Source of the DNA: an uncultured Flavobacteriales bacterium
GTDB taxonomy: Bacteria; Bacteroidota; Bacteroidia; Flavobacteriales_E; Vicingaceae
Direction: 5' to 3'
DNA length: 54,232 nucleotides
NCBI GenBank assembly: GCA_913048175.1
Contig: CAJWVX010000004.1
Coordinates: 1-54,232, forward strand
Both the position numbers and the translations under genes were made by a program. Position 1 is the stretch's first letter, and each line of letters starts with the position of its first letter. The notes below the pieces were generated by a model. The model was not told the origin of the DNA, made no database searches, and saw only the letters and a program-made list of their open reading frames with translations. Below, one piece after another: positions 26,509 to 35,124 of this stretch.

Positions 26509-29241
26509 TTATGATTTCGCTAATTTTTGTTTTACTGCAACCTCTTCGTAAGCCTCAACAATATCATCAACTTTAATATCGTTAAAATTGTTAATATTCA
26601 ATCCACATTCATAGCCCTTGCCAACATCTTTAACATCGTCTTTAAAACGCTTTAATGAACCAAGCTCTCCAGTGTAAACAACAACTCCATCTCTAATTAA
26701 ACGAATTTTACTATTTCTATTAATCTTACCATCTTGAACCATACACCCTGCAATTGTTCCTACTTTAGAAACTTTAAATATATCTCTAATCTCAACAGTT
26801 GCAACAATCTTCTCTTCAATTTTAGCCGCAAGCATACCTTCCATTGCATCTCTAATCTCATCGATAGCAGCATAAATGATAGAATATAATCTAATATCAA
26901 TTTGTTCTCTTTCTGCAACTCGTCTAGCTTCAGCTGAAGGGCGTACTTGAAAACCAACAATAATAGCTTCCGAAGCAGCTGCCAACATAACATCAGTCTC
27001 AGATATTGCACCTACAGATTTATGTATAATGTTCACTTCAATTTGATCAGTAGATAGTTTTTGTAAAGAATCAGAAAGCGCCTCTATAGAACCATCAACA
27101 TCACCTTTAATAATTACGTTTAGCTCCTTGAAATCTCCAATAGCTAATCTTCTACCAATCTCATCAAGCGTAATGTGTTTCTGTGTTCTAACACCTTGCT
27201 CTCTTTGTAATTGCAATCTTCTTTCCGCAATAGATCTTGCTTCTTTCTCATCATCCATTATATGGAATTTATCTCCAGCACTTGGAGCCCCATTTAACCC
27301 TAACAATGACACCGGAGTAGATGGACCAGCCTCAGTCATAATTCGACCTTGATCATCAAACATTGCTTTTACTTTACCAGAATAGCATCCTGCTAAAACA
27401 ACATCTCCAGTTTTTAAGTTACCTGCTTGAACTAATATTGTAGAAACATAACCCCTCCCTTTATCTAATTCAGATTCAACTACAGTTCCAACTCCGTTTT
27501 TATTAGGGTTAGCTTTTAACTCTAAAAGTTCAGCTTCAAGTAAAACTTTCTCTAATAAATCATCAATTCCTAATCCTGTTTTAGCAGAAATATCTTGATG
27601 CTGGAATTTACCTCCCCATTCTTCAACTAATATATTCATTTGAGAAAGTTCTTCTTTCAACTTGTCAGAAGTAACTCCATCTCTATCCATTTTATTAAAC
27701 GCAAAAACAATCGGAACACCTGCTGCTTGTGCATGATTAATTGCTTCTTTCGTTTGAGGCATTACATTATCATCAGCAGCAATTACTACAATTACTACAT
27801 CTGTTACTTGTGCCCCTCTTGCTCTCATTGCAGTAAACGCTTCATGACCAGGAGTATCTAAAAAGGCAATTCTTTTACCGTTCTTAACTTCCACAGAATA
27901 AGCACCAATGTGCTGTGTAATTCCACCTGCTTCACCTTTGATCACATTCGCTTTTCTAATGTAATCCAATAAAGAAGTTTTACCGTGATCAACGTGACCC
28001 ATTACAGTAACAATTGGAGCTCTATCAATTAAGTCAGCTGGATCATCTTCAACATCTAATTCAATCTCAGCATCTTCTGAAGCAGAAATAAACTCAACCA
28101 TAAAGCCATGCTCTTCTGCAATAATTGATAATGTTTCAGCATCTAAACGTTGGTTAATAGAAACAAACATACCTAGACTCATACAAGCTCCGATAATATC
28201 ATTTACTCCAATACCCATCATTATGGCTAACTCACTAACGGTTACAAATTCAGTTAGCTTTAATACTTTCTTCTCTGCAGCTTGTATTTCTGCATTAATA
28301 TCTGCCATATCACTAGCAGCCTGTCTTTTATCTTTTCTATGCCTAACACCTTTCTTCTTACCTCCACCCGTTAATCTTGCAAGGGTCTCTTTAATTTGTG
28401 CTTGAACTTGCTCTTCTGTTAATTCAGCTCTTTTCTCTACCCTTCCTCTTGGCTTACCTTTAACAAAAGGCTTTCTCTTTTCAATAGCAGCAACATCAAC
28501 CTTTCTAACAATACGCTTCCTTTTCTTTTTAGAATCAATCTCTTTTGAAGTGGATGCTACAGGTTTCTTAACTTTTTTCGGCAGTTCAATTTTACCTAAA
28601 ATTTTAGGAGCATCAAGTTTTTCGTACTTTGTCTCAATATTTTCAGGAACTCTTCTAACTTCTTCAGCTTTAACTTTTTTTACTGGAACTTCAACTTTCG
28701 TAGGAGTTTTAACCACTGCTTTTGCAGGAGACACTTTTTTAACTGGTACTACTTCCTTCTTTTCAGTTTTCTTTTTATTTGGTCTAGTTTTTAAATTTAG
28801 TTTACCTAAATCTATCTTACCTAAAACCTTAAGATCACCCTCTTCTTGTTCTACCTCTTCAATCTTAGGAGTGGCATCTACAACTTTCTCTTCGATTACT
28901 TCTTCCACCTTCTCTTCAATGACAGGCTCAACAACAGCTTCAACAATAGGTTCAACAAGAGGTTCAACATATTCTTCTACTTTTTCAGGAACAACTTCTT
29001 GAATCTGTTCTAAAGTAATTGTCTCTTTTTCTGTTCCTATAGAAACTTTATGAGACTCTTCTCGTGCACTTATTTCTGATTGAAACTCAGCTTGCAAAAT
29101 GCTAAAAGTTTCGGCATCAATTTTTGTATTAGGGTTGTTTTCAACCGCAATATCCTTTGACCCCAAAAACTCAATGATGGTTTGTATCCCAACATTAAAC
29201 TCTCTTGCTATCTTACTTAATCTTTTTATTCCTCCAGCCAT
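26509..29241 (-). CDS. infB: Translation initiation factor IF-2
   Basis: A 910-residue GTPase that brings fMet-tRNA to the 30S subunit and promotes subunit joining. I chose the ATG at 29241 ([18 protein letters not shown]), as the longer form needs a TTG. An IF2_N module at each side of a long charged linker (about 75-310; repeats of VE/PV and K-rich stretches) precedes the G domain: [11 protein letters not shown] (about 411), [12 protein letters not shown]. Domains II to IV follow, ending with the C2 domain ([20 protein letters not shown]). The extended acidic/basic N-terminal linker is usual for the phylum. It is the last gene of rimP-nusA-infB and ends 15 nt before the shared terminator. 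Confidence 0.97.
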   Translation of the reverse strand: MAGGIKRLSKIAREFNVGIQTIIEFLGSKDIAVENNPNTKIDAETFSILQAEFQSEISAREESHKVSIGTEKETITLEQIQEVVPEKVEEYVEPLVEPIVEAVVEPVIEEKVEEVIEEKVVDATPKIEEVEQEEGDLKVLGKIDLGKLNLKTRPNKKKTEKKEVVPVKKVSPAKAVVKTPTKVEVPVKKVKAEEVRRVPENIETKYEKLDAPKILGKIELPKKVKKPVASTSKEIDSKKKRKRIVRKVDVAAIEKRKPFVKGKPRGRVEKRAELTEEQVQAQIKETLARLTGGGKKKGVRHRKDKRQAASDMADINAEIQAAEKKVLKLTEFVTVSELAIMMGIGVNDIIGACMSLGMFVSINQRLDAETLSIIAEEHGFMVEFISASEDAEIELDVEDDPADLIDRAPIVTVMGHVDHGKTSLLDYIRKANVIKGEAGGITQHIGAYSVEVKNGKRIAFLDTPGHEAFTAMRARGAQVTDVVIVVIAADDNVMPQTKEAINHAQAAGVPIVFAFNKMDRDGVTSDKLKEELSQMNILVEEWGGKFQHQDISAKTGLGIDDLLEKVLLEAELLELKANPNKNGVGTVVESELDKGRGYVSTILVQAGNLKTGDVVLAGCYSGKVKAMFDDQGRIMTEAGPSTPVSLLGLNGAPSAGDKFHIMDDEKEARSIAERRLQLQREQGVRTQKHITLDEIGRRLAIGDFKELNVIIKGDVDGSIEALSDSLQKLSTDQIEVNIIHKSVGAISETDVMLAAASEAIIVGFQVRPSAEARRVAEREQIDIRLYSIIYAAIDEIRDAMEGMLAAKIEEKIVATVEIRDIFKVSKVGTIAGCMVQDGKINRNSKIRLIRDGVVVYTGELGSLKRFKDDVKDVGKGYECGLNINNFNDIKVDDIVEAYEEVAVKQKLAKS

Positions 29242-29321
29242 TTGTTCTTTGCTCTTTTTCAATCAGTATATAAATACTAAAGTATATATTTTCTTTATAA
29301 TTAACCTTTCATTAAAGTTAA

Positions 29322-30563
29322 TTAATCCTCAAACTCTTGTTTCAAAATATTACGTACATCCTCAACAGTTTCAATTTCTAAATCAGTTCGCTTAACTAAT
29401 TCTTCAATAGGTTGTTCTAAAACACTTTTTGCAGAATCACATCCAATAGATTTCAAAGCATCAATAACCCAAGCTTCTATTTCATCTTTAAATTCATCTA
29501 AAGCAACATCATCAGAATCATCTTCTTCAACATCTCTGTAAACATCAATATCGTAACCAACTAATTTACCAGCTAATTTAATGTTAAATCCTCCCCTACC
29601 AATTGCTAAAGAAACCTGATCTGGTTTTAAGAAAACTTCTGCAGTTAACTTCTCCCTATCTAATTTAATAGCAGTAATCTTTGCAGGGCTTAATGATCTC
29701 TGAATAAACAATTCTGTATTTCCAGAATAATTAATTACATCAATATTCTCATTTCTTAATTCCCTAACAATTCCATGAATCCTTGCTCCTTTCATTCCAA
29801 CACATGCTCCAACAGGATCAATTCTATCATCATAAGATTCAACAGCAACTTTTGCTCTTTCTCCTGGTTCTCTAACAATATTCTTTATTGTAATTAAACC
29901 ATCATAAATCTCAGGAACCTCTAATTCAAATAAACGCTCTAAAAATAATGGGGATGTTCTAGATAGAATAATTAATGGTTTGTTGTTTTTCATTTCAACC
30001 TTCACCACAACCGCTCTTACCGCGTCTCCCTTCTTAAACCTATCGTTAGAAATTTGCTCTGTTTTTGGAAGAATCAACTCGTTATCTTCATCATCCAGAA
30101 TCAAAATCTCTCTTTTCCAAACTTGGTAGACTTCACCAGTAATTAAATCACCAACTCTATCTTTATAAGAAGCATATATGTTATCTTTCTCTAGTTCCAT
30201 AATCTTAGACATCAAGTTTTGTCTTAACGACAATACTATTCTTCGTCCAAAATCTTCCATTTTAACCTCTTCAGAAACCTCTTCACCGATTTCAAAATCA
30301 GGCTCAATTAAAATTGCATCAGCATAAGAAATCTCCTTATTCTCATCCTCAACTTCACCATCATAAACGATCTCTCTATTTCTCCAGATTTCTAAATCGC
30401 CTTTGTCAACATTTACAATAAAATCGAAATTATCATCATCTCCAAATTGTCTTTTAATAGTACTTCTAAAAACACTTTCTAAAATGTTCATTAACGTAGC
30501 TCTATCAATGTCTTTGAATTCTTTAAATTCCTGAAACGAATCTATTAAACTTAAACTTTCCAT
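29322..30563 (-). CDS. nusA: Transcription termination/antitermination factor NusA
   Basis: A 413-residue RNA polymerase-binding protein. It has the N-terminal RNAP-binding domain (residues 1 to about 125), an S1 domain (GDLITGEVYQVWKREILIL), two KH domains (ERAKVAVESYDDRIDPVGACVG with GMKGARIHGIVRELRNENID; SLAIGRGGFNIKLAGKLVGY) and a short C-terminal acidic helix-hairpin-like part. NusA promotes pausing and intrinsic termination and links to NusG and ribosomal antitermination. It is preceded by rimP (9-nt gap) and followed by infB (80-nt gap). The operon leader holds a terminator hairpin on which NusA itself could act. Confidence 0.96.
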   Translation of the reverse strand: MESLSLIDSFQEFKEFKDIDRATLMNILESVFRSTIKRQFGDDDNFDFIVNVDKGDLEIWRNREIVYDGEVEDENKEISYADAILIEPDFEIGEEVSEEVKMEDFGRRIVLSLRQNLMSKIMELEKDNIYASYKDRVGDLITGEVYQVWKREILILDDEDNELILPKTEQISNDRFKKGDAVRAVVVKVEMKNNKPLIILSRTSPLFLERLFELEVPEIYDGLITIKNIVREPGERAKVAVESYDDRIDPVGACVGMKGARIHGIVRELRNENIDVINYSGNTELFIQRSLSPAKITAIKLDREKLTAEVFLKPDQVSLAIGRGGFNIKLAGKLVGYDIDVYRDVEEDDSDDVALDEFKDEIEAWVIDALKSIGCDSAKSVLEQPIEELVKRTDLEIETVEDVRNILKQEFED

Positions 30564-30572
30564 CTTTTCGGT

Positions 30573-31040
30573 TTATTTAAACGATATAATTACCGTTGTT
30601 TCTTTTATATTATTAAAACTTATTCTTTCTTGTTTTACTATGGTCTCTTTTTTCTTTCGCCCTTCAATTTTTTCTTTGATGGAGTATTCAACCATAACAC
30701 CATTCTCATCAACTTCTATCAATTCACCCTTCACAACAACTCCATCAACAGGAACAACTTTTACATCTCTACCAATATTTTTTTGATATTGTTGTGCAAC
30801 TCTAAATGGCTTATCCAAGCCAGGAGAAGACACTTGCAATTCAAAATCCTCAACCTCTCTATCTAATTCACTCTCAATAGCTTTACTAAAAGCCATACAC
30901 TTCTCAACAGTAATACCGTCTAAGCTATCAATCTCTAAAGAAATAGCATTTCCTTCACCAACCTGCAATTCAACTAAAAAACAATTATGCTCTTCGAATT
31001 TATCTTGAATCAGGATTTCTATTTGTTGTTTTATTATCAT
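30573..31040 (-). CDS. rimP: Ribosome maturation factor RimP
   Basis: A 155-residue factor for 30S assembly. The ATG at 31040 (MIIKQQIEILIQDKFEEHN) is chosen: the longer frame opens with TTG inside the promoter box at 31106 and passes through the leader hairpin, so it cannot be the translated start. The sequence has the two-domain RimP pattern: LVELQVGEGNAISLEIDSLDG, then VEDFELQVSSPGLDKPFR, and a C-terminal Sm-like fold with KGELIEVDENGVMVEY. It is the first gene of the rimP-nusA-infB operon, present in this order across bacteria. Confidence 0.95.
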   Translation of the reverse strand: MIIKQQIEILIQDKFEEHNCFLVELQVGEGNAISLEIDSLDGITVEKCMAFSKAIESELDREVEDFELQVSSPGLDKPFRVAQQYQKNIGRDVKVVPVDGVVVKGELIEVDENGVMVEYSIKEKIEGRKKKETIVKQERISFNNIKETTVIISFK

Positions 31041-31051
31041 TTTTTTCAGCA

Positions 31052-31077
31052 AAGAAAAAGGGAACTTTTCGTTCCCT
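31052..31077 (-). terminator. Leader hairpin (candidate attenuator) of rimP-nusA-infB
   Basis: On the minus strand AGGGAAC, loop GAAAA, GTTCCCT is followed at once by TTTTCTTT. It begins about 20 nt after the expected transcription start and ends about 11 nt before the rimP ATG. No gene ends between it and the rplI terminator further upstream, so it is in the leader and not at the end of a gene. Confidence 0.65.
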
Positions 31078-31103
31078 CTACGTTTTCTTCTTATTTCATT
31101 GTG

Positions 31104-31134
31104 CAAATGTAATCAAATTATTGAATCATACAAG
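31104..31134 (-). promoter_or_regulatory. Promoter of rimP-nusA-infB
   Basis: On the minus strand CTTG (31134-31131), a 19-nt spacer and TACATTTG (31111-31104). The -7 box is exact, the -33 element has TTG. Start expected near 31097, giving a leader of about 57 nt that holds the hairpin. Confidence 0.65.
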
Positions 31135-31155
31135 CACATACAAAAGTTTAAATGT

Positions 31156-31189
31156 AAAAAAATCCCTTCACACAAATGTGAAGGGATTT
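31156..31189 (-). terminator. Terminator of rpsF-rpsR-rplI
   Basis: A perfect 13-bp stem (31160-31172 with 31177-31189), a 4-nt loop and, on the minus strand, a T run. It lies 21 nt after the rplI stop and upstream of the rimP promoter. Confidence 0.9.
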
Positions 31190-31209
31190 AAATGCCAACT
31201 TAAAGTGGA

Positions 31210-31659
31210 TTATTTTCCCGCTACTACTTCAAACTTAATTGTAGCAGAAACATCCTTATGCAGTCTTGCAGAAGCCTCATAAGAACCTAAAGTCTTAATT
31301 GCATCTCCTTTAATTTTAATATACTTTCGATTAATTTTATGACCTACTTTTTCAATAGCATCAGCTAATTGTATAGTATTTACAGATCCAAAAATCTTTC
31401 CTTGAGCTCCCGCCTTAGCAGTAACTTTAATTACTAATTCATTTAAAGCATCAGCTGTTTGTTGAGCCTCATCTTTAAGTTTCTTATTCTTTACAGCGCT
31501 TTGTCTTAAATTTTCTTCTAAAACTTTAATTGCTGAAGTAGTAGCTAAGTTAGCCATACCTTTAGGGATTAAGTAATTTCTTCCGAATCCGTTTTTAACG
31601 TTAACGACCTCATCTTTAAACCCTAAATGTTCTATATTTTCTTTTAATATGATTTTCAT
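31210..31659 (-). CDS. rplI: 50S ribosomal protein L9
   Basis: A 149-residue protein with the classical N-terminal domain (MKIILKENIEHLGFKDEVVNVKNGFGRNYLIPKGMA), the long central helix and the C-terminal RNA-binding domain (AGAQGKIFGSVNTIQLADAI). It binds 23S rRNA at the L1 stalk base. It is the last gene of rpsF-rpsR-rplI, 41 nt after rpsR, and a strong terminator follows. Confidence 0.97.
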   Translation of the reverse strand: MKIILKENIEHLGFKDEVVNVKNGFGRNYLIPKGMANLATTSAIKVLEENLRQSAVKNKKLKDEAQQTADALNELVIKVTAKAGAQGKIFGSVNTIQLADAIEKVGHKINRKYIKIKGDAIKTLGSYEASARLHKDVSATIKFEVVAGK

Positions 31660-31700
31660 GTCTTTATTTATTATTGAATAAATAACTTAGGCTCAGCCTA

Positions 31701-31970
31701 TTATTTTAGCATATCTGCTACGTAAGGCATTAATGCCAAATGTCTCGCTCTCTTTACAGCTTGCGAAACTTTTCTTTGATATTTTAAAGAAGTCCCAGTA
31801 ATTCTTCTAGGCAACAATTTACCTTGTTCGTTTACGAACTGTAATAAGAATTTTTCGTCTTTGTAATCAATATATTTGATTCTATTCTTTTGGAATCTAC
31901 AGTACTTCTCTCTATTTAATTCAATATTAGGAGGAGTTAAATATCTAATCTCTGATGTATTTTCAGCCAT
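31701..31970 (-). CDS. rpsR: 30S ribosomal protein S18
   Basis: An 89-residue basic protein of the 30S platform, partner of S6. It shows the family core [21 protein letters not shown] (split here by normal variation) and [20 protein letters not shown] followed by the [11 protein letters not shown] end. It sits 33 nt after rpsF and 41 nt before rplI. Confidence 0.96.
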   Translation of the reverse strand: MAENTSEIRYLTPPNIELNREKYCRFQKNRIKYIDYKDEKFLLQFVNEQGKLLPRRITGTSLKYQRKVSQAVKRARHLALMPYVADMLK

Positions 31971-32003
31971 GATCTTTAATTTTTGTGGGTTAAAACTTAG
32001 TTA

Positions 32004-32336
32004 TTACTTTTTTCTTTGAGGTCTTGATTCAACGAAAGCGATCGCATGTTTATCTAAAGAAACGGTTAAGAAACGCATTACTTTTTCGTCTCTTTTTAAG
32101 TTAACTTCCATATTAGCAATTTCTTCACCTTCAATCTCATACTCAAACAAATGGTAAAAACCAGTTGATTTTTTTTGAATTGGGTAAGCCAATTTTTTTA
32201 ATCCCCAATCTTCTTCATGCTTTAGTTTTGCACCAGCATCTTTCAAAGACTTTTTAAACTTTACAACTGTCTCCTTCACCTGCTCTGCAGATAAAACGGG
32301 AGTTAAGATAAAGACAGTTTCATAACGATTTGTCAT
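32004..32336 (-). CDS. rpsF: 30S ribosomal protein S6
   Basis: A 110-residue protein with the S6 fold: NRYETVFILTPVLSAEQVKE at the start, then DWGLKKLAYPIQKKSTGFYHL and the last strand EKVMRFLTVSLDKHA. The ATG at 32336 is used; an upstream TTG would add two residues. It is the first gene of the operon. A near-perfect promoter lies about 45 nt upstream. No ssb or priB gene is inserted between rpsF and rpsR, unlike in many other phyla. Confidence 0.97.
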   Translation of the reverse strand: MTNRYETVFILTPVLSAEQVKETVVKFKKSLKDAGAKLKHEEDWGLKKLAYPIQKKSTGFYHLFEYEIEGEEIANMEVNLKRDEKVMRFLTVSLDKHAIAFVESRPQRKK

Positions 32337-32380
32337 TTCCAATTTATTTTAATTAATCCTTCAATTTATTTAAAGGACGG

Positions 32381-32411
32381 CAAAAATAAACATTTTAGTT
32401 TGATTTACAAA
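32381..32411 (-). promoter_or_regulatory. Promoter of rpsF-rpsR-rplI
   Basis: On the minus strand TTTG (32411-32408), 19 nt, then TATTTTTG (32388-32381): an exact match to the Bacteroidota consensus. The start is expected near 32374, with a leader of about 38 nt. Confidence 0.75.
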
Positions 32412-32445
32412 TAGTAGAAAAAAAAATAATTAATACAGCAAGAAG

Positions 32446-32982
32446 CTACCATTTCGACAAAGGTACTCTCAAGATCAAAAATGAACTTGATATAAAAAAA
32501 GATTCATTTCCGCTTCCCATACCACTTAAACCCCCTGTCAACCTTAAACCAACTTGAGTTTTTTTGCCATAATACCAAGAAAATCCCAATAAACCTGTAC
32601 CGCTTCCAAAATAGCCACCCTTACCAAACCAGGCCAACGCTCCAATCTTTGGTTCAATTTCAAAACTCAGTTTTTCAGAATTCACATACTTAAATGTCAA
32701 TCCTAAACGAACTATCTCAGCCCCGTAAAAATTATAATTCTCATCCTCTAGCACAACCCCAACAACCTGACCAAAACCAACCCCAAAAGAAGGTCCAACC
32801 TGCCACTTTTCAAAAAATTGCCATTTCACTCCAATTGAAAATGCAAAAAACTCTAAATCCAAATCGACTTGATTTCCAATTTCAGACACTTTATCACTAA
32901 CAATATAAGCTGACTCATTCTGAGCTACAAAACTCCCCAAAATAGCAATTGAAAAGAAAAAAGATAGAATGCACTTGAACAT
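32446..32982 (-). CDS. Predicted outer-membrane beta-barrel protein, unknown function
   Basis: A 178-residue protein. The ATG at 32982 (MFKCILSFFFSIAILGSFVA before Gln) gives a proper signal peptide; an in-frame start at 33036 would put 18 residues in front of it. The rest is a set of short Gly/aromatic strands (FAFSIGVKWQFFEKWQVGPS, VGLRLTGGLSGMG, SSFLILRVPL), typical of a small outer-membrane barrel. It lies between the rpsF promoter and the divergent dnaX gene, and no terminator was seen behind it. I do not recognise a specific family. Confidence 0.65.
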   Translation of the reverse strand: MFKCILSFFFSIAILGSFVAQNESAYIVSDKVSEIGNQVDLDLEFFAFSIGVKWQFFEKWQVGPSFGVGFGQVVGVVLEDENYNFYGAEIVRLGLTFKYVNSEKLSFEIEPKIGALAWFGKGGYFGSGTGLLGFSWYYGKKTQVGLRLTGGLSGMGSGNESFFISSSFLILRVPLSKW

Positions 32983-33165
32983 AAAATTAAATATTGATTT
33001 AAAACAAATATAAATATAAGTCACCCATAAATACAATTAAATTCAACCCTTTCCATTTAACGGTTATATTCAGCAATTTATCAGCAAAACCAATACATAA
33101 CACATTTCATGAACATGTTAAAAAATAAATATCAATATTTAGAAAAACGTGATCCGAATAAAATT

Positions 33166-33173
33166 TATATTTG
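33166..33173 (+). promoter_or_regulatory. Candidate -7 box of dnaX
   Basis: TATATTTG matches the box exactly, 17 nt before the dnaX ATG at 33191. No clear -33 element was found. It argues against translation from the upstream GTG at 33149. Confidence 0.4.
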
Positions 33174-33190
33174 TTCCTTATTATAAGGTA

Positions 33191-34309
33191 ATGGAAAATT
33201 TCGTTGTTTCTGCAAGAAAATATAGACCTACAACATTTGATTCTGTTGTTGGGCAACTTTCTATTACCTCTACTTTAAAAAATGCGATAAAGAACAACCA
33301 TCTTGCACAAGCATTTTTATTTTGTGGCCCCAGAGGTGTTGGAAAAACAACTTGTGCTAGAATCTTAGCCAAAACAATTAATTGCTTTAATGTTAAAGAA
33401 AATATAGAAGCCTGTAACGAGTGTGAATCTTGTGTATCTTTTGATGAAGGTAGATCTTTAAATATTCAAGAATTAGATGGTGCTTCTAATAACGGTGTTG
33501 ATGAAATAAGAAACTTAATTGATCAAGTTCGTTTTGCACCTCAACTAGGAAGTCATAAGATTTATATCATTGATGAAGTCCATATGTTATCTCAGGCAGC
33601 TTTTAATGCTTTTCTTAAAACGTTAGAAGAACCTCCTAAGCATGCTATTTTTATTTTAGCAACTACAGAAAGACATAAAATTATTCCTACTATACTTTCT
33701 AGATGTCAGATTTTTGATTTTAATAGAATTCAGATTGATGATATCTCTAAGCATTTGACACATATTGCTGATCAAGAAAAAGTAAAAGCAGAACCAGACG
33801 GGTTACACATTATTAGTCAGAAAGCAGATGGAGCATTAAGAGATGCCCTTTCTATGTTTGATCAGATTGTTAGTTTTTCTGGAGGAACTATTACTTATGA
33901 AGATGTTATTGAGAATTTAAATATCTTAGATTACGATTACTATTTTAAGGTAACTAATTCTATTTTAACTAACAATATTGCGGATTCACTATTGTTATTT
34001 AATGAAGTGTTGAATAATGGATTTGATGGACATAACTTTATTAATGGTTTAGCCGAACATTTAAGAAACCTATTGGTTTGTCAGGATGAAAAAACTGTTC
34101 AACTGTTAGAAGTTGGAGCGACCATTAAAGAAAAGTATATTACCCAAGCAAAAGCGAGTAATACTGGACAACTCATATCATTTTTAAGTATTGCAAGCAC
34201 AGCAGACACCAAGTACAAAGCTAGCAAGAACCAACGACTGCTTGTCGAGGTTATGTTAATGCAACTTTGTTCTATAGAAGATAATACTTCTCAAAAAAAA
34301 AAGCCCTAA
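33191..34309 (+). CDS. dnaX: DNA polymerase III subunit gamma (zero-frame product of dnaX)
   Basis: A 372-residue clamp-loader ATPase. The ATG at 33191 gives MENFVVSARKYRPTTFDSVV, the standard DnaX start. Walker A is FCGPRGVGKTTCARILA (about 46-62), followed by the zinc module (Cys in INCFNV, ACNECESC), Walker B DEVHMLSQAAFNAFLKTLEE and sensor I ATTERHKIIPTILSRCQ. Domain III (collar, for pentamer assembly) runs to about residue 365. The frame reads through ten A (34293-34302) and stops two codons later, so this product lacks all tau-specific parts. The tau C-terminal part continues intact in the -1 frame. The length resembles a gamma-type product formed by stopping at the collar end. Confidence 0.93.
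   Translation: MENFVVSARKYRPTTFDSVVGQLSITSTLKNAIKNNHLAQAFLFCGPRGVGKTTCARILAKTINCFNVKENIEACNECESCVSFDEGRSLNIQELDGASNNGVDEIRNLIDQVRFAPQLGSHKIYIIDEVHMLSQAAFNAFLKTLEEPPKHAIFILATTERHKIIPTILSRCQIFDFNRIQIDDISKHLTHIADQEKVKAEPDGLHIISQKADGALRDALSMFDQIVSFSGGTITYEDVIENLNILDYDYYFKVTNSILTNNIADSLLLFNEVLNNGFDGHNFINGLAEHLRNLLVCQDEKTVQLLEVGATIKEKYITQAKASNTGQLISFLSIASTADTKYKASKNQRLLVEVMLMQLCSIEDNTSQKKKP
34293..34302 (+). other. A10 slippery run at the gamma/tau junction of dnaX
   Basis: Ten consecutive A after TCTC, at the end of DnaX domain III. One added A (or a -1 ribosomal shift on AAA AAA AAG) moves reading into the tau frame without meeting a stop. Two small hairpins follow: CCTTTT/AAAAGG (34318-34334) and GGACT/AGTCC (34336-34349). 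Known parallels are the E. coli A AAA AAG shift and polymerase slippage on the A run of Thermus dnaX. Confidence 0.6.
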
Positions 34310-34995
34310 TTAATCTACCTTTTAATCCAAAAGGCGGACTAATAAGTCCAAAAAAAGAGCAAAGTAAAAATCCAGCTTTAGATGCTGCAATAAAAAGTTC
34401 TGCAACAAACTATAAGATTCCCGCTGCTGAGCCAAGTCCAGTTAATGAACCGACATCATTAATGCCTAAATCTTTACAAAAGGTAAGTGAAGACAATAAA
34501 CCAAGTGGCCCTCCAAAACTAAAACGTAGTTCCTCTGGGTCTTTAACAGGATCAATATCTATTAATCCTACTGTAAAAACTAAAGAAGAAAAAAAGGAAG
34601 AAGAAAAGGAAGTTAGTTACAGACCTACTGAAGAGTTTACGTCTAGTAGATACATAGAAGTTATTAAAAGATTTAGACTTGATTTAAAGGAAAAAGGTAA
34701 AGATAGTTTAGCAAGTATCTTTGATTCTACGCCCGAACTAAAAGAAAAAACCATTCATATTTTAATAGAGAACAAAGCTTTAGAGGATGAATTTCTTGCA
34801 ACCAAATCTGATTTCTTAACATACATAAGAAAAGAACTCGCAAACTACACCGTTCAGGTAGAAACTGAAATAAACAAAGACAAAAAACTTAAAAAAGCTT
34901 ATACTCCTCAAGAGAAATTTGTTAAAATGACTGATAAAAATCCATATCTAAATGAACTTGCTAAAAAGTTGGATATGGATGTAGGATATGCTTAA
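34310..34995 (+). CDS. dnaX: Tau-specific C-terminal part of dnaX, in the -1 frame
   Basis: Joined to the zero frame by one extra A in the run at 34293-34302, dnaX encodes a tau of about 601 residues. This part reads ALINLPFNPKGGLISPKK right after the A run, with no stop until 34995. It has a Pro/Ser/Lys-rich linker (about 120 residues), then a folded C-terminal domain (RYIEVIKRFRLDLKEKGKDS, LATKSDFLTYIRKELANYTV, DKNPYLNELAKKLDMDVGY) as found at the end of Bacteroidota DnaX. An isolated start at an internal ATG (34462) is possible but would waste the conserved linker before it. The conserved open frame directly behind the A run is the main evidence that tau is made by slippage. Confidence 0.8.
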
Positions 34996-35124
34996 TTTGT
35001 AACTTCAAAAAATAACACTAAATAAATTCAATATGAACAGGCTATGCCTGAGATAATTATTAAAGCGATTAAGAAACTTATTAAAACGCCTACTAAATCT
35101 CAAAAAAGTCAAAATTTTAAAACT

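Noticed and set aside
28550-29002. 150-codon open frame opposite infB
   Set aside because: It mirrors the low-complexity Lys/Glu/Val linker of IF-2 and gives a Ser/Thr/Phe-rich sequence; no independent gene evidence.
31041-31106. N-terminal extension of RimP in the same frame
   Set aside because: It would start with TTG inside the -7 promoter box and run through the leader hairpin.
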